Of a stretch of DNA of 64,000 nt, positions 11,254-19,363 are shown in pieces. Position 1 is the stretch's first letter, and the number at the start of each line of letters is the position of its first letter. Made by a program: the position numbers and the translations under genes. The stretch is from Luteibacter sp. UNC138MFCol5.1 (lineage in GTDB: Bacteria; Pseudomonadota; Gammaproteobacteria; Xanthomonadales; Rhodanobacteraceae): contig NZ_FODZ01000004.1 of the NCBI RefSeq assembly GCF_900110505.1, forward strand, positions 1-64,000, written 5' to 3'. The notes beneath the pieces are model-generated. The model was not told the DNA's origin and did not search any database. It saw only the letters and a program-made list of their open reading frames with translations.

Positions 11254-11332
11254 CGGCGCGCCGGCCGCCCAGCGCCCGGCGTGTCGACGCAAGGAGCCGC
11301 CACGTGCAACGCGTGGCGGTGAGGAACAAAAC

Positions 11333-11422
11333 GGAGAGATGGCCGAGTGGTTTAAGGCAGCAGTCTTGAAAACTGCCGTAGGTGTAAGCCTACCGTGGGT
11401 TCGAATCCCACTCTCTCCGCCA
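11333..11422 (+). tRNA. tRNA-Ser (anticodon UGA)
   Basis: The acceptor arm GGAGAGA (11333-11339) pairs with TCTCTCC (11412-11418), followed by G and encoded CCA (11420-11422). Anticodon stem GCAGT/ACTGC encloses loop CTTGAAA with anticodon TGA at 11367-11369. A long variable arm (about 11377-11393) and the TTCGAATC T-loop confirm a type II serine tRNA. The 3' half of tRNA genes is a common integration site, and integrase remnants begin 70 bp downstream. Confidence 0.97.
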
Positions 11423-11491
11423 GACTGATTTTATGTAATCAGTAACTTGCAAGAGTCGTGCGGAACCGCCATCGGGACACAAGAGTCCCTT

Positions 11492-11740
11492 ATGCGCATC
11501 CCACACTATCTGGTCAGGTCCCCGAGCGGCGCTTACCGCTTCCGGCGGAGAATTCCCGCCGTGGTGGCCAGACTCTTCGAAAAGCAGGCCATCAAGAAAC
11601 CCCTGCTGACCCGCGACGTCAACCTCGTGTATGACCTCGCCCTCGCACTTTGGCGGCAGATAGGGGCATTGTTGAATGCCTTGCGCAGGCTTCCGCGCTC
11701 CTCCGTGCCTGACGAGGTCACCTTTTACTGCCAGTGGTGA
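11492..11740 (+). pseudogene. Truncated tyrosine-recombinase integrase (N-terminal domain only)
   Basis: The frame starts MRIPHYLVRSPSGAYRFRRR and continues through IKKPLLTRDVNLVYDLALAL, which matches the DUF6538-type N-terminal domain of tRNA-targeting phage/island integrases. It stops after 82 residues. The core-binding and catalytic domains with the R-H-R-Y residues are absent, so it cannot be active. It lies 70 bp after tRNA-Ser, the expected place for an island integrase. The 3' end overlaps the convergent DGQHR gene by 23 bp, so the deletion fused the two. Confidence 0.75.
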
Positions 11741-12959
11741 GATTGAGCTTTGCCCTGATTTCCCGTGATATCAGGCTACGCCCCGAGCCCGACGCATTGA
11801 ACCTGTCCTCATTGAAATCGATGTCGCCAGCGGGACGAAGGCGATCTCTGAACCAGCTGGTTGCTATGGTCCCCTCTGCCAGGGCTTCCGGAATCAGCAG
11901 TCGGAGCACATCAAAGAGGGCCTGCACGCCGACCGTGCGCGTGATGAAGGAATCCGGCTGCTTCTTCCAGAACTCCTCCTTGCACGCCGACAGGAAGTTG
12001 AATGCGATGGTGTAGATGAGAAGGTCGTTTCCCTCGATGAACGCCGGTCGCAGGGGTGAGTTGTCCTTGCGGAAACGCTCAAGCGACGAACGCGGTTTGC
12101 GCTTGCCTGCGAGCATCTGAGTCGCGTCCCGGCCTGGATTGGACGAGTACAGGCGGGAGATGCCCTGGACCACGGTTGCGGTCGACACCCTCCACAGTTT
12201 CTCGTTCGTCAGGGCTTCAAGTGCCTTGTCTTTCTTCGGGGCAATGATGATGCGCTTAAACAGCGGGGAATCCTTCTCGACGGCCAGACGCCTGCTCAGG
12301 AACACTGCGAGCTTGTCAGGCGTCCACATCTCCGGTTCCTCGTCGAGGACGTTATAGCCGAACTGCTCATAGGTGAGGCTCTTGTCGACCGGCTTTTGCG
12401 TAGAATTGATGATGGCAAAGAGCTGCGCCTGAAACGGTTGTGGCAGGTCGAGGAAGATGGCGCAAACGAGCCCCATGTGGTCGACCGCATCGACAGGCGC
12501 ACGTGCGAGGCCAAAGAGCCGATGCTGGCCGTCGATGATGTTGGCCATCTTCCTGTCGCTCGGAATCGTTAGCTGGAATTGCCCAGCAGGGCCTTCCACG
12601 ATGGACCATTCATCGCCGTCATCGAGGTCCTCAGCGTCGTCGCTGGCATTGGCAACAGTATCGGCTCCTTCAGGAAGCTGTGGCGCGTTGCCGGCCAGGA
12701 TGATGGCGTTGGGAAAGGCGGCATCGACCCGGCTCACGTATTTCGCAATGGCTTCCAGGCGGGGCATCTGTGCCGCTCGCTGGGTGCCCGTGATGGTGTA
12801 CTCGTTTTTCTTGGACGAGTACCTGGCAGAGAGACGGTCACTGTAGGCCACATCAAGGACCACGGCCGCGGGAAGCGAGACGATGTAGAAGATGCCCAGG
12901 GGCTGGTCGACGCGCAGTGCGGTGGTGACGAAGGGGTAAGTCGGCCTTTTCATGGTCAT
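11718..12959 (-). CDS. DGQHR-domain protein (DndB-like)
   Basis: 413 residues. The diagnostic motif sits in ANIIDGQHRLFGL (DGQHR 143-147), and AIINSTQKPVDKSL follows, as in DndB/DGQHR-family proteins. Known members include DndB, the repressor of DNA phosphorothioation (dnd) operons, and other ParB/sulfiredoxin-fold-like proteins. An acidic insertion (about 105-118) precedes the motif. The start ATG 12959 overlaps the stop of the upstream membrane gene (ATGA), so it is the last gene of a coupled minus-strand operon that began with a cysteine desulfurase. The C-terminus abuts the integrase junction and may be altered. Confidence 0.8.
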   Translation of the reverse strand: MTMKRPTYPFVTTALRVDQPLGIFYIVSLPAAVVLDVAYSDRLSARYSSKKNEYTITGTQRAAQMPRLEAIAKYVSRVDAAFPNAIILAGNAPQLPEGADTVANASDDAEDLDDGDEWSIVEGPAGQFQLTIPSDRKMANIIDGQHRLFGLARAPVDAVDHMGLVCAIFLDLPQPFQAQLFAIINSTQKPVDKSLTYEQFGYNVLDEEPEMWTPDKLAVFLSRRLAVEKDSPLFKRIIIAPKKDKALEALTNEKLWRVSTATVVQGISRLYSSNPGRDATQMLAGKRKPRSSLERFRKDNSPLRPAFIEGNDLLIYTIAFNFLSACKEEFWKKQPDSFITRTVGVQALFDVLRLLIPEALAEGTIATSWFRDRLRPAGDIDFNEDRFNASGSGRSLISREIRAKLNLTTGSKR

Positions 12960-13477
12960 TTCGTCTTCAAGCCGCTGAGGGTGCCCGGCAACTCGGCTGC
13001 AGCCGCGTCGGCCGGCCCGGTGGCCGGCGGGATTGGCTCGTCAAATATCTCAGTGTTCTCGGCGTTGGCAATCCACCAGACCCAGAGCGCCGCGTTCGAC
13101 AGGACTATTTGCGCAACGATTGCACTGGTTGACGTGGCATTGCCAAACGCCACGCAACAGGCGGCAAAGATAATCGTCATCAAAAGGCCGAAACCCCGCA
13201 GAAATTTCGGGACGGTCTCGTTGAAGATGAGCTGGGCCGCAGCGGCACAACCCAGCGAGGGATAAAAGACGTTGACGGCCAAACGCAGGCTTTCTGTCTT
13301 CCATTCGGTCGCGTCCATGGCACGGTAGAGTTCGACCCAAATGCCAAGGCCGGCTGTTATGACGACGATGGCGGCGAACAGCAGAAAGCTCGGACTCTTG
13401 AGTGGCAGGAGGGTGCGGTCCCTGAACGTCCGCCGCAGGCGCTTCCAATGCCCGTCGTGGGGCCGCTCTTCACTCAT
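12956..13477 (-). CDS. Four-helix membrane protein of unknown function, island operon
   Basis: 173 residues, family not recognised. A basic cytoplasmic start (RLRRTFRDR) precedes four hydrophobic segments, about FLLFAAIVVITAGLGIWVEL, VFYPSLGCAAAAQLIF, FGLLMTIIFAACCVAF and IVAQIVLSNAALWVWWI. A short Pro/Ala-rich tail follows. ATG 13477 is chosen because GAGG lies 8 bp upstream; a GTG at 13483 would add two residues. The stop overlaps the DGQHR gene start, implying coupled expression. Confidence 0.65.
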   Translation of the reverse strand: MSEERPHDGHWKRLRRTFRDRTLLPLKSPSFLLFAAIVVITAGLGIWVELYRAMDATEWKTESLRLAVNVFYPSLGCAAAAQLIFNETVPKFLRGFGLLMTIIFAACCVAFGNATSTSAIVAQIVLSNAALWVWWIANAENTEIFDEPIPPATGPADAAAAELPGTLSGLKTK

Positions 13478-13541
13478 CTGCACGACCTCATCACGGCGTC
13501 CCTCTCCAGAGTCGCGATGAAATCAGCAAATTCTCAGCCGG

Positions 13542-14615
13542 TCAATCGGCGCCCTCGGCCCACCTTGCCGCCTTGGCCGACCAGCGGGTTTGTGAGTGGT
13601 ACAGCCGCTTGTAGTCCCGCTCGATGAGCAGGTCGAGGAGCCTTGGATAGACGGTCGAGTAGTTGGCAACCCAGGACGCGTCGGCGTTGCACTGGGCCCG
13701 CTCGAAGATCTCCTTCAGGACCCGCTGGTGGGCGAGGTAGACAGCGATGTGGGCGCCGAGCCAGGTGCTCCTCGGGTCAAGCAGTCCGCCGTTTTTGTGC
13801 AGGTGGTCCGCCAGGAGGTCGCCCGTCGACACCATCTCCCCGACGGTCGACATGAGGTCGGGATAGGTGTTCTTGACGAAGGCCATCTCGTCAATGAGCC
13901 GGAACCCACGCGCCGGCACGTCCCTTCGCTTGATGACCAGTCGTCGTTCGCGCCCGCCTCCTTCAAATTTCAGGGTCGCGCCGCCGTCCGCCTTCCAGCT
14001 TGCCAACAGCCGGTGGTCGAACTCATCGCGGAGCACACGGATTTGCGAGAGCAGTACGCGGAAGGGACCATAGAACTCGTTGAGCTGCCGGGTGCGGAAC
14101 GCCTGAAGGTTGGCCATGGCCTCGAGCCCGAAGTCCCGCTCCGCCTTTCGCATCTCGCGCACAGCACGGCGCTTGTCGGCGTCCTTCTCGGCCTTGAGGC
14201 GCCAGCTCTGCAGGATGATGCCGAACAGTCCGGTGACACCGGCACCGGCGAGAACACCGAGGAACCCCATTTTTGCAGCGAGCCATTTGTCGTCGCCGGC
14301 CCCGGCCAGATGGTCGAGGCTTTTACTGATGCCCTCAAGCTCCTTGTGGAGGTCATGGGCGACGGCATTGAGCATGGCATCGCTTACCGGGCGGTCGCCG
14401 GGGAGTGCGGGTGTCGCCAGCAATGACGCCTTCGTCTGGGTCACCGGCATGGGCACCGGGGTTGGCGCAACCGGGGCGGCGGCCGCACTCGAGGCTTGGG
14501 CGGGAGCCGTGGTGTTGCCTCGGGATTGGCCGTCGGGGGCCTGCGCACAGGCCATCGTCGACCCGGCAAGACCGAGGATGAGGGCGGCCGTGCGTGCAGT
14601 GGGTAGGGTGCTCAC
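13542..14615 (-). CDS. Membrane-anchored protein of unknown function, island operon
   Basis: 357 residues, not recognised. It has an N-terminal signal-like segment with ACAQ (possible but poor lipobox), a low-complexity Ala/Pro region (about 35-75), a second hydrophobic helix (LGVLAGAGVTGLFGIILQSW) and then a charged coiled-coil stretch (KAEKDADKRRAVREMRKAE). A mixed helical C-terminal domain rich in Tyr/Arg ends the protein. The GTG start at 14615 overlaps the TGA of the cysteine desulfurase fragment (GTGA), so translation was coupled. This predicts a membrane-tethered partner for the island system; function is unknown. Confidence 0.65.
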   Translation of the reverse strand: MSTLPTARTAALILGLAGSTMACAQAPDGQSRGNTTAPAQASSAAAAPVAPTPVPMPVTQTKASLLATPALPGDRPVSDAMLNAVAHDLHKELEGISKSLDHLAGAGDDKWLAAKMGFLGVLAGAGVTGLFGIILQSWRLKAEKDADKRRAVREMRKAERDFGLEAMANLQAFRTRQLNEFYGPFRVLLSQIRVLRDEFDHRLLASWKADGGATLKFEGGGRERRLVIKRRDVPARGFRLIDEMAFVKNTYPDLMSTVGEMVSTGDLLADHLHKNGGLLDPRSTWLGAHIAVYLAHQRVLKEIFERAQCNADASWVANYSTVYPRLLDLLIERDYKRLYHSQTRWSAKAARWAEGAD

Positions 14616-15088
14616 AGGCTTCTCAGCGTCCCAATGCCGTCAATGAGGGCGGTGGCCGCCAAGTCGATGTCGGCTTGTGTGGTCAGTCGTCCTGGTGAGA
14701 GGCGGAAGGCCTGCCGGCTTCGCGGGGAGTCGCCCCACATGGCAAGCAGCACATGGGAGGTGACAAATGACTCTGTAGAACACGCGCTCGAGGCCGAGAA
14801 GGCGACCGTCTCCCGCAGGAGCCGCATGAGGGCCAAAGGTTCGACGCCGTCGATGGACAAAGAGAGGTTGCTGGCAAGGCGCCCGGTCGCGTGCCCGTTG
14901 ACGGCCACGCCGGCAACGTCGGCGACAAGGCGATCCCGGAGACGGTCCCGGAAGGCGGTCACGCGCGCCTGGTCGGCCTTCCAATCTCTGGCGGCAATGG
15001 CCATTGCTTCGCCAAAGGCGACTACGAGGGGGGTATTGACCGTTCCGCTCCGCAGCCCCCTTTCCTGACCGCCGCCCCAGCTCAGGGC
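14612..15088 (-). pseudogene. Cysteine desulfurase (IscS/DndA type), 5'-truncated
   Basis: On the minus strand the frame opens at about 15088 with LSWGGGQERGLRSGT, the strongly conserved GGGQERxxRSGT segment of NifS/IscS/DndA. It continues past the catalytic cysteine loop SASSACSTES and the FRLSPGRLTT segment to a normal C-terminus. The N-terminal half, including the PLP lysine, is missing because the sequence switches to an unrelated efflux gene at about 15088. These enzymes supply sulfur from cysteine; in dnd/ssp islands they feed DNA phosphorothioation. Here the gene headed a coupled operon and is now broken. Confidence 0.85.
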
Positions 15089-15089
15089 G

Positions 15090-15623
15090 GCGAGTGTCGG
15101 CGTCGCGCGGGCGGCGTTCTATCCCACCATCAGCCTGGGTGTTGCGTTGGGTTGGCAGGACGTGGGGCACGGCAATCTCCTGGCCGCCAGCAACGAGTTC
15201 TGGAGCCTTGGGCCCTTGGCCTCGCTCAATCTGTTGGATGGTGGCGTGCGTCGCGGGCGCGAGGCGGAAGCCAAGGCGGAATTTTCGGCAGCCTCAGCCC
15301 AGTACCGCGGATTGGTGCTGCATGCGTTTCAGCAAGTCGAAGACAACCTGTCCTTGATTCAGGAGTTGGGCCGGGAAGGCCAGCAGGAGATGGCAGCGGC
15401 CGACGCGGCCAAGCAGTCCGAGACCTTGGCGACCAACCGATACAACGAGGGCGTCGTCAGTTACCTCGAGGTGGTGACGGCGCAGACCGCGGCGCTAAAG
15501 GCGCAGCGTACGGCTGAGTTGGTGCGCACCCGGCAGCTCCAGGCAAGCGTCGATCTGATTCGTGCACTGGGCGGAGGATGGCGCGCCGCTGCGCAAGACC
15601 AACCGCAGGTCAGCGCACGCTGA
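15090..15623 (+). pseudogene. TolC/OprM-type outer-membrane efflux protein, 5'-truncated
   Basis: From about 15090 the frame reads ASVGVARAAFYPTISLGVAL, a hallmark stretch of RND-type outer-membrane factors. It continues with coiled-coil helices (YRGLVLHAFQQVEDNLSLIQ), RYNEGVVSYLEVVTAQTAAL and the usual end DLIRALGGGW. About the first 300 residues, including the signal peptide and lipobox, are absent. It is joined head-to-head to the cysteine desulfurase fragment, so both genes lost their 5' ends in the same rearrangement. Confidence 0.88.
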
Positions 15624-16135
15624 CCCGAGGCGCTTCCCACTGTTTAGCCTGGCGTTCTGACGGGCCAGCGCGTTTGCCGGCACGCTCGAAGCGGCCACCG
15701 CGTTGGGCAGCATTACGGGGCGAGATTCGCGGACGTTGGGCGATGGTGACGCGACAGCGACGCGCATGGGTCTTTCCCCTGCTCAGACGGTCGCGGCCGA
15801 AACGCCCGCGTGGCAGGTGCTCGACGCCACCGCCCCGAATTGACACAGGAATCATAGGCGGCATCTGATCCAAGGCTTTACCATCCGGGCTTTCACCGCC
15901 CGAGTGAATCTCGGGCGAGACGCCTCGGGTCCCGATCCATGGGCCGCAACACCGGTAACGCGATCGCTGAACTCGTTGCAGTTGAGCCCGCGAGCCGTGC
16001 CGCGAACCCAGAATACTGGGGATCATCGCATCTGTGATTGATACGTCCTGCGTATCGTAGAGGCGGACACTCGATATTGGACGAGTTCCGTCATGAGGGA
16101 GAAAATGCCTGGACATAACCGCAAGGCCTAAATCG
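15624..16135. other. 512-bp stretch with no supported gene
   Basis: Contains mixed composition and several short frames without family signatures. A plus frame 15662-15844 (AFAGTLEAATALGSITGRDS, ending DATAPN) looks faintly coding but lacks a start. A long minus frame (15610-16116) has no recognisable motif and poor codon pattern. A hairpin-like CGCCCGAGTGAATCTCGGGCG is at about 15898-15918. Probably residual island DNA. Confidence 0.5.
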
Positions 16136-16519
16136 ATGCTCGACCATATCGATCACATTGTTCTGACCTGCACGGATGTCGCAAGAACCACGGCGTTTTT
16201 TACGGAGGTCCTCAAAATGCGGCACGAAACATTCAAGGGTGGACGTGTCGCATTTTCGTTCGGCTCGCAGAAGATCAACCTGCACGAGCGCGGAAATGAA
16301 TTCGAACCGAAAGCTCACCTCCCCGTGCCCGGGGCGTTGGACCTCTGCTTTATCGCCGCGGTGCCCTTGTCGGAGGTTGTAGAGCACCTCAATCGGTGCG
16401 GATGGCCCATCGTTGAGGGGCCTGTGGAACGAACGGGCGCGACGGGTCCGATCCGCTCGGTGTATGTACGCGATCCCGACCTGAACCTGATTGAGATTTC
16501 TGAGCGGCTATCCCGCTAA
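16136..16519 (+). CDS. VOC family protein (glyoxalase/bleomycin-resistance fold)
   Basis: 127 residues starting MLDHIDHIVLTCTDVARTTA, the typical first beta-alpha unit of a vicinal-oxygen-chelate protein, with DLCFIAA opening the second half and VYVRDPDLNLIEIS closing it. Metal ligand candidates are His7 and the Glu in NLIEIS. Such proteins are glyoxalases, dioxygenases or drug-binding proteins; the substrate cannot be told. It converges on the CPBP gene with 4 bp between them. It is an intact gene in island territory. Confidence 0.8.
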   Translation: MLDHIDHIVLTCTDVARTTAFFTEVLKMRHETFKGGRVAFSFGSQKINLHERGNEFEPKAHLPVPGALDLCFIAAVPLSEVVEHLNRCGWPIVEGPVERTGATGPIRSVYVRDPDLNLIEISERLSR

Positions 16520-16523
16520 TTCC

Positions 16524-17405
16524 TTAGCCTGTGTAGGGATGCCGCGGCCCGAATCGACAGAGCAGCGCCAATGCCATGCCAACCGCAACGAAGGCGAACA
16601 CGCTGCCCTCGGGACCTACCTGGCCGCCGGTAATGGACACAGCCCCCGTTGGCTGAAGATCCAGAAGGTGCCCGGCGTCGAGATAGCCACTACCCGCGGC
16701 GCCGAACAAGGGCGCGCTGGCCCAGTTCCATCCCGTGTGATAGCCGACCGACCACCAGAGCGATCCGGTCCGGTACACCGCGTATGCCAGAACCGCCCCT
16801 TGCAGCGCGAGCCGCGCAAGCCAGACGGGCGACGCCCCCGGGTTCTCGATGTGTACCACCGAGAACATAATCGCTGAAACGGCAATCGCGCCGCCGCGGG
16901 CCAAGAAGCGCTCACTGACCAGAAGAAGAGCCGCACGGCCGAAGAGTTCTTCACCTAGGGAGCCGATCCCGTCGAATAGGAGCCAACCGGTTCCATGAAC
17001 CGCTGCCGAGGTGACGCTTTGATGATGAATACTGAGCTCGGCATCACCGCATGCAAGGATCGCAATGATCGCGAGGGACATCACCGAAATGCCGATCCCC
17101 AATCCGAGGACGGCATGCCGAAGCAGCCGGGGGTCTTTTATTGGGAAACCGTTTGTCTGATCGTTCAGGACGGACGATAACGCGGCAACGAGCGCCGCAT
17201 TCCACACAAGGCGAACCACCATCAGAGCGCCGTACGCGCCTAGCGACATCTCGCCGTTCTCGAACATGTGGAGATTGGCCGCGTCCCTTAACGGGTCAAA
17301 TATCCACGCTTCGACCGGCGCTTGCACCGCGTACATTCCCACGAGGACGCCCAGGGCAGCCCACGAGCGAACGCTGCGCAGGTTCTTCGTTACAGACGGC
17401 GGCAC
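16524..17405 (-). CDS. CPBP-family intramembrane glutamic endopeptidase (Abi-like)
   Basis: About 293 residues with several transmembrane helices and the CPBP/Abi signature in order: GEELFGR (Glu152, Glu153, Arg157), FSVVH (His185) and HTGWN (His223, Asn227). Relatives are Rce1-like intramembrane proteases; in bacteria they are linked to bacteriocin maturation or immunity, and some to phage exclusion. The start is uncertain: the open frame begins at GTG 17405 with no clear ribosome site, and Met24 is an alternative. There is no peptide-substrate gene next to it, so its role in the island is open. Confidence 0.82.
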   Translation of the reverse strand: MPPSVTKNLRSVRSWAALGVLVGMYAVQAPVEAWIFDPLRDAANLHMFENGEMSLGAYGALMVVRLVWNAALVAALSSVLNDQTNGFPIKDPRLLRHAVLGLGIGISVMSLAIIAILACGDAELSIHHQSVTSAAVHGTGWLLFDGIGSLGEELFGRAALLLVSERFLARGGAIAVSAIMFSVVHIENPGASPVWLARLALQGAVLAYAVYRTGSLWWSVGYHTGWNWASAPLFGAAGSGYLDAGHLLDLQPTGAVSITGGQVGPEGSVFAFVAVGMALALLCRFGPRHPYTG

Positions 17406-17632
17406 GAAAGAGCGCTCTCAGAGAAATGCCACAAGTGTCTGGATGATGACTTTCGCGAGGCTTTCCCGGCCTTCCCAAAGCGACCGGCCGATTGCCCTGG
17501 TTCCACCGGCAAACCAAAAAAAACCGGAAGAAAACGTCGATTTCACGATGCGCGGCGGTGTTTACCCTAACGTGACCCACGAGACCGCGCGGAGATGGCG
17601 CGCCCGCGACCCACGTCCGGGGAAGGCCAGCG

Positions 17633-19005
17633 ATGAAGACGGGAAGGAGCGTGGGTGTGAACGTGTTCGAACGCCAGGACCGGATGGAGCAGCTGCGCTG
17701 GTTGCTGGACCGCGGATGGCTCGCCGCCCAGATGTTTCGGGGCGACGAATTGTTGCCCGTCGTCGCCTCCATCCAGGCTCAGCTCGTCCGTCCTCACGCC
17801 GCCTTCGAACGCGGATTGCGCGATGAAATGGTGGCTCTGGTCGTGGTCGGCGCCGTCTGGCGGGACGATATCGCCGAAGCGCGACGCTGGGCCCGCGAGA
17901 CTCATGGCGCCCACAAGTTGTCCCGGTTCCGTTCCACGCTGCGGACGGCCATGCGCTACGTCGCCTGGCGCCTGCGCGACCCTTGCGCGTTCTATGCGCT
18001 GTCGACGCCACGACTTGGTCGGCTCTCGGAACCCGCGATCGCGGCGCGGATCGCCAATCTCGCCATGGAAGGCGCCGCGGAAGCCGAGCAACTTCGCTTC
18101 AAGGCCGCCGAGCGGCTGTCGAAAGACGCTCTCAAGCTGTTCGCGGAGCGGGGCGGTGTCCATGGAAACACCCTGCTGCTGCCCACGTGCGTCCTCGCGA
18201 CGCTGGCGTTCGAGTCGGGCTCCGTCGATGAGGCCGATGTATTGATCCGCGGCAAGATCGCCGACTTGGAACGGTACGGCTCCATGGAGAGCACGCTCTG
18301 GGGCTTTGCCGTGGCCGGCCGGGTCGCCGTGGCGCGCGGCAAGATCAACGTCGTTTTGCTACTGCTGGAGCGAGGCGAGGGGCTGGGGGTTCGCCGGCGA
18401 TGGCCGCGCCTGGCCACGCGTTGCGCGCTCGACCGCATCGCGCTCCAGTTGGGGCTGGGTGCGGGTGCGTCCGCTCATCGCACCCTCGAGCGCGCCGAGC
18501 AATGGCTCGGGACCCTTGGCCCCGACGTGCCGCATTTTCCATTCGACCGCTGGCCGCTCGAGCTCGCCCGCTGCCGCGTGCTCCTGTTCGATGGGTATCC
18601 CGATGCGGCCGCTCGACTGGCGCGCACGTGGCGCGATCAGGCCGTCCAATGCAACCATCCCTATGTCGTGGTTCGCTTCGCGTTGATCGTGGTGGGCGCG
18701 CTGTTCGCGATGGATGACATCGAGGCGGCGAAGAGGGAGCTGCTCGCCGCATTGCGCCAAGGCGCGGGCACCGGGCTTTTCCGGACCTTCTGCGATGACG
18801 CGTGGATGATCGAGCCGTGCCTGCGCCTCGTGCGCCGCGAGGATCGTGCGGCGCTGGGGCGCCTGACGGTCTTCATCGATAGCGTGCTGGATGCGGGGAG
18901 GAGCGGTGGCCTCTCGGTGCGGCGGCGGGTTCCCGCCAGAGGCATTGCCGAGCCGCTGACCGAGGGTGAAACCGTGGTGCTGCGGTTGATGAGCCTGGGG
19001 CTATC
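17633..19005 (+). pseudogene. LuxR/MalT-type regulator with TPR-like sensor region, broken inside the HTH
   Basis: The frame gives about 455 residues of helical repeat (TPR-like) sequence, then a linker and the beginning of a LuxR HTH, EGETVVLRLMSLGLS. Instead of the recognition helix the sequence switches frame and family at about 19002. The in-frame continuation is meaningless and stops at 19063. Without the HTH it cannot bind DNA. Start ATG 17633 is provisional; GTG 17657 has a better AAGGAG site. No P-loop domain is present upstream. Confidence 0.6.
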
Positions 19006-19113
19006 GCCGCCAAGGCGTTCGATCTCCTGCGCTACTTCGCCGAGCATCCCGGCCGGCTGTTGACGCATCGCGAATTGCTCGAGGCACTCTGGGCCGAGGT
19101 CGACGTGCAGCCA
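19000..19113 (+). pseudogene. Fragment of an OmpR/CadC-type winged-helix regulator
   Basis: In the +1 frame after the LuxR break, the sequence reads AKAFDLLRYFAEHPGRLLTH and then RELLEALWAEVDVQP, the recognition part of a Trans_reg_C winged helix as found in CadC-like or TPR-fused regulators. Only about 37 codons remain. Neither a start nor the rest of the protein is present. At about 19110 it runs into an antisense fragment of another gene. Confidence 0.65.
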
Positions 19114-19201
19114 GGCAGTCGCTCGAGTAGTGCCAGGGTGGATTCCTGTTGAGCGTCGAGTCGCCCTGGGGCGTGAGCGGAACCGTGAAGCCTTTCAACA
19201 T
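19109..19201 (-). pseudogene. N-terminal fragment of an acetoacetate-decarboxylase-family gene
   Basis: From ATG 19201 on the minus strand: MLKGFTVPLTPQGDSTLN, then PPWHYSSDCLA, matching the conserved start of acetoacetate-decarboxylase-like proteins (GFTVPLxPxG ... PPWHY). After about 31 codons the match ends at 19109, where the winged-helix fragment begins on the opposite strand, with roughly 4 bp shared. The remaining 200-odd residues are gone. Confidence 0.6.
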
Positions 19202-19363
19202 GGCGCGTTCTCCGATGCGAAGTGGGGAGGAGCGGCCAAAAGTCTGCGCGGGTGGCCACTTACGGCCATCCCCCGTTTGGGGCGCGGACTTGAACGGTTC
19301 ATCCGCGTCGCACGCGCGAGGCGCGCGTAATGTTCCGACGCACGGTGCGGGCGGCGCCCGAGC

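Larger units (their letters stand above)
11423..19201. mobile_element. Decayed genomic island integrated at tRNA-Ser
   Basis: Begins at the tRNA-Ser 3' end with an integrase stump and contains at least six truncated or broken genes (integrase, cysteine desulfurase, TolC-like protein, LuxR-type regulator, winged-helix fragment, acetoacetate decarboxylase fragment) around intact unknowns. Base composition is visibly less GC-rich across about 11.5-17.5 kb than in flanking genes. No second copy of the tRNA 3' end was found in the window, so the right boundary is set by the last broken fragment and is approximate. Confidence 0.6.

Noticed and set aside
11423-11500. Weak hairpins after tRNA-Ser (CTGATT...AATCAG; GGGAC...GTCCC)
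   Set aside because: Stems of 5-6 bp only and no T-run; not enough to call a terminator or attachment structure.
15610-16116. 168-codon minus-strand frame in the island gap
   Set aside because: No recognisable motif, atypical composition, probably chance.
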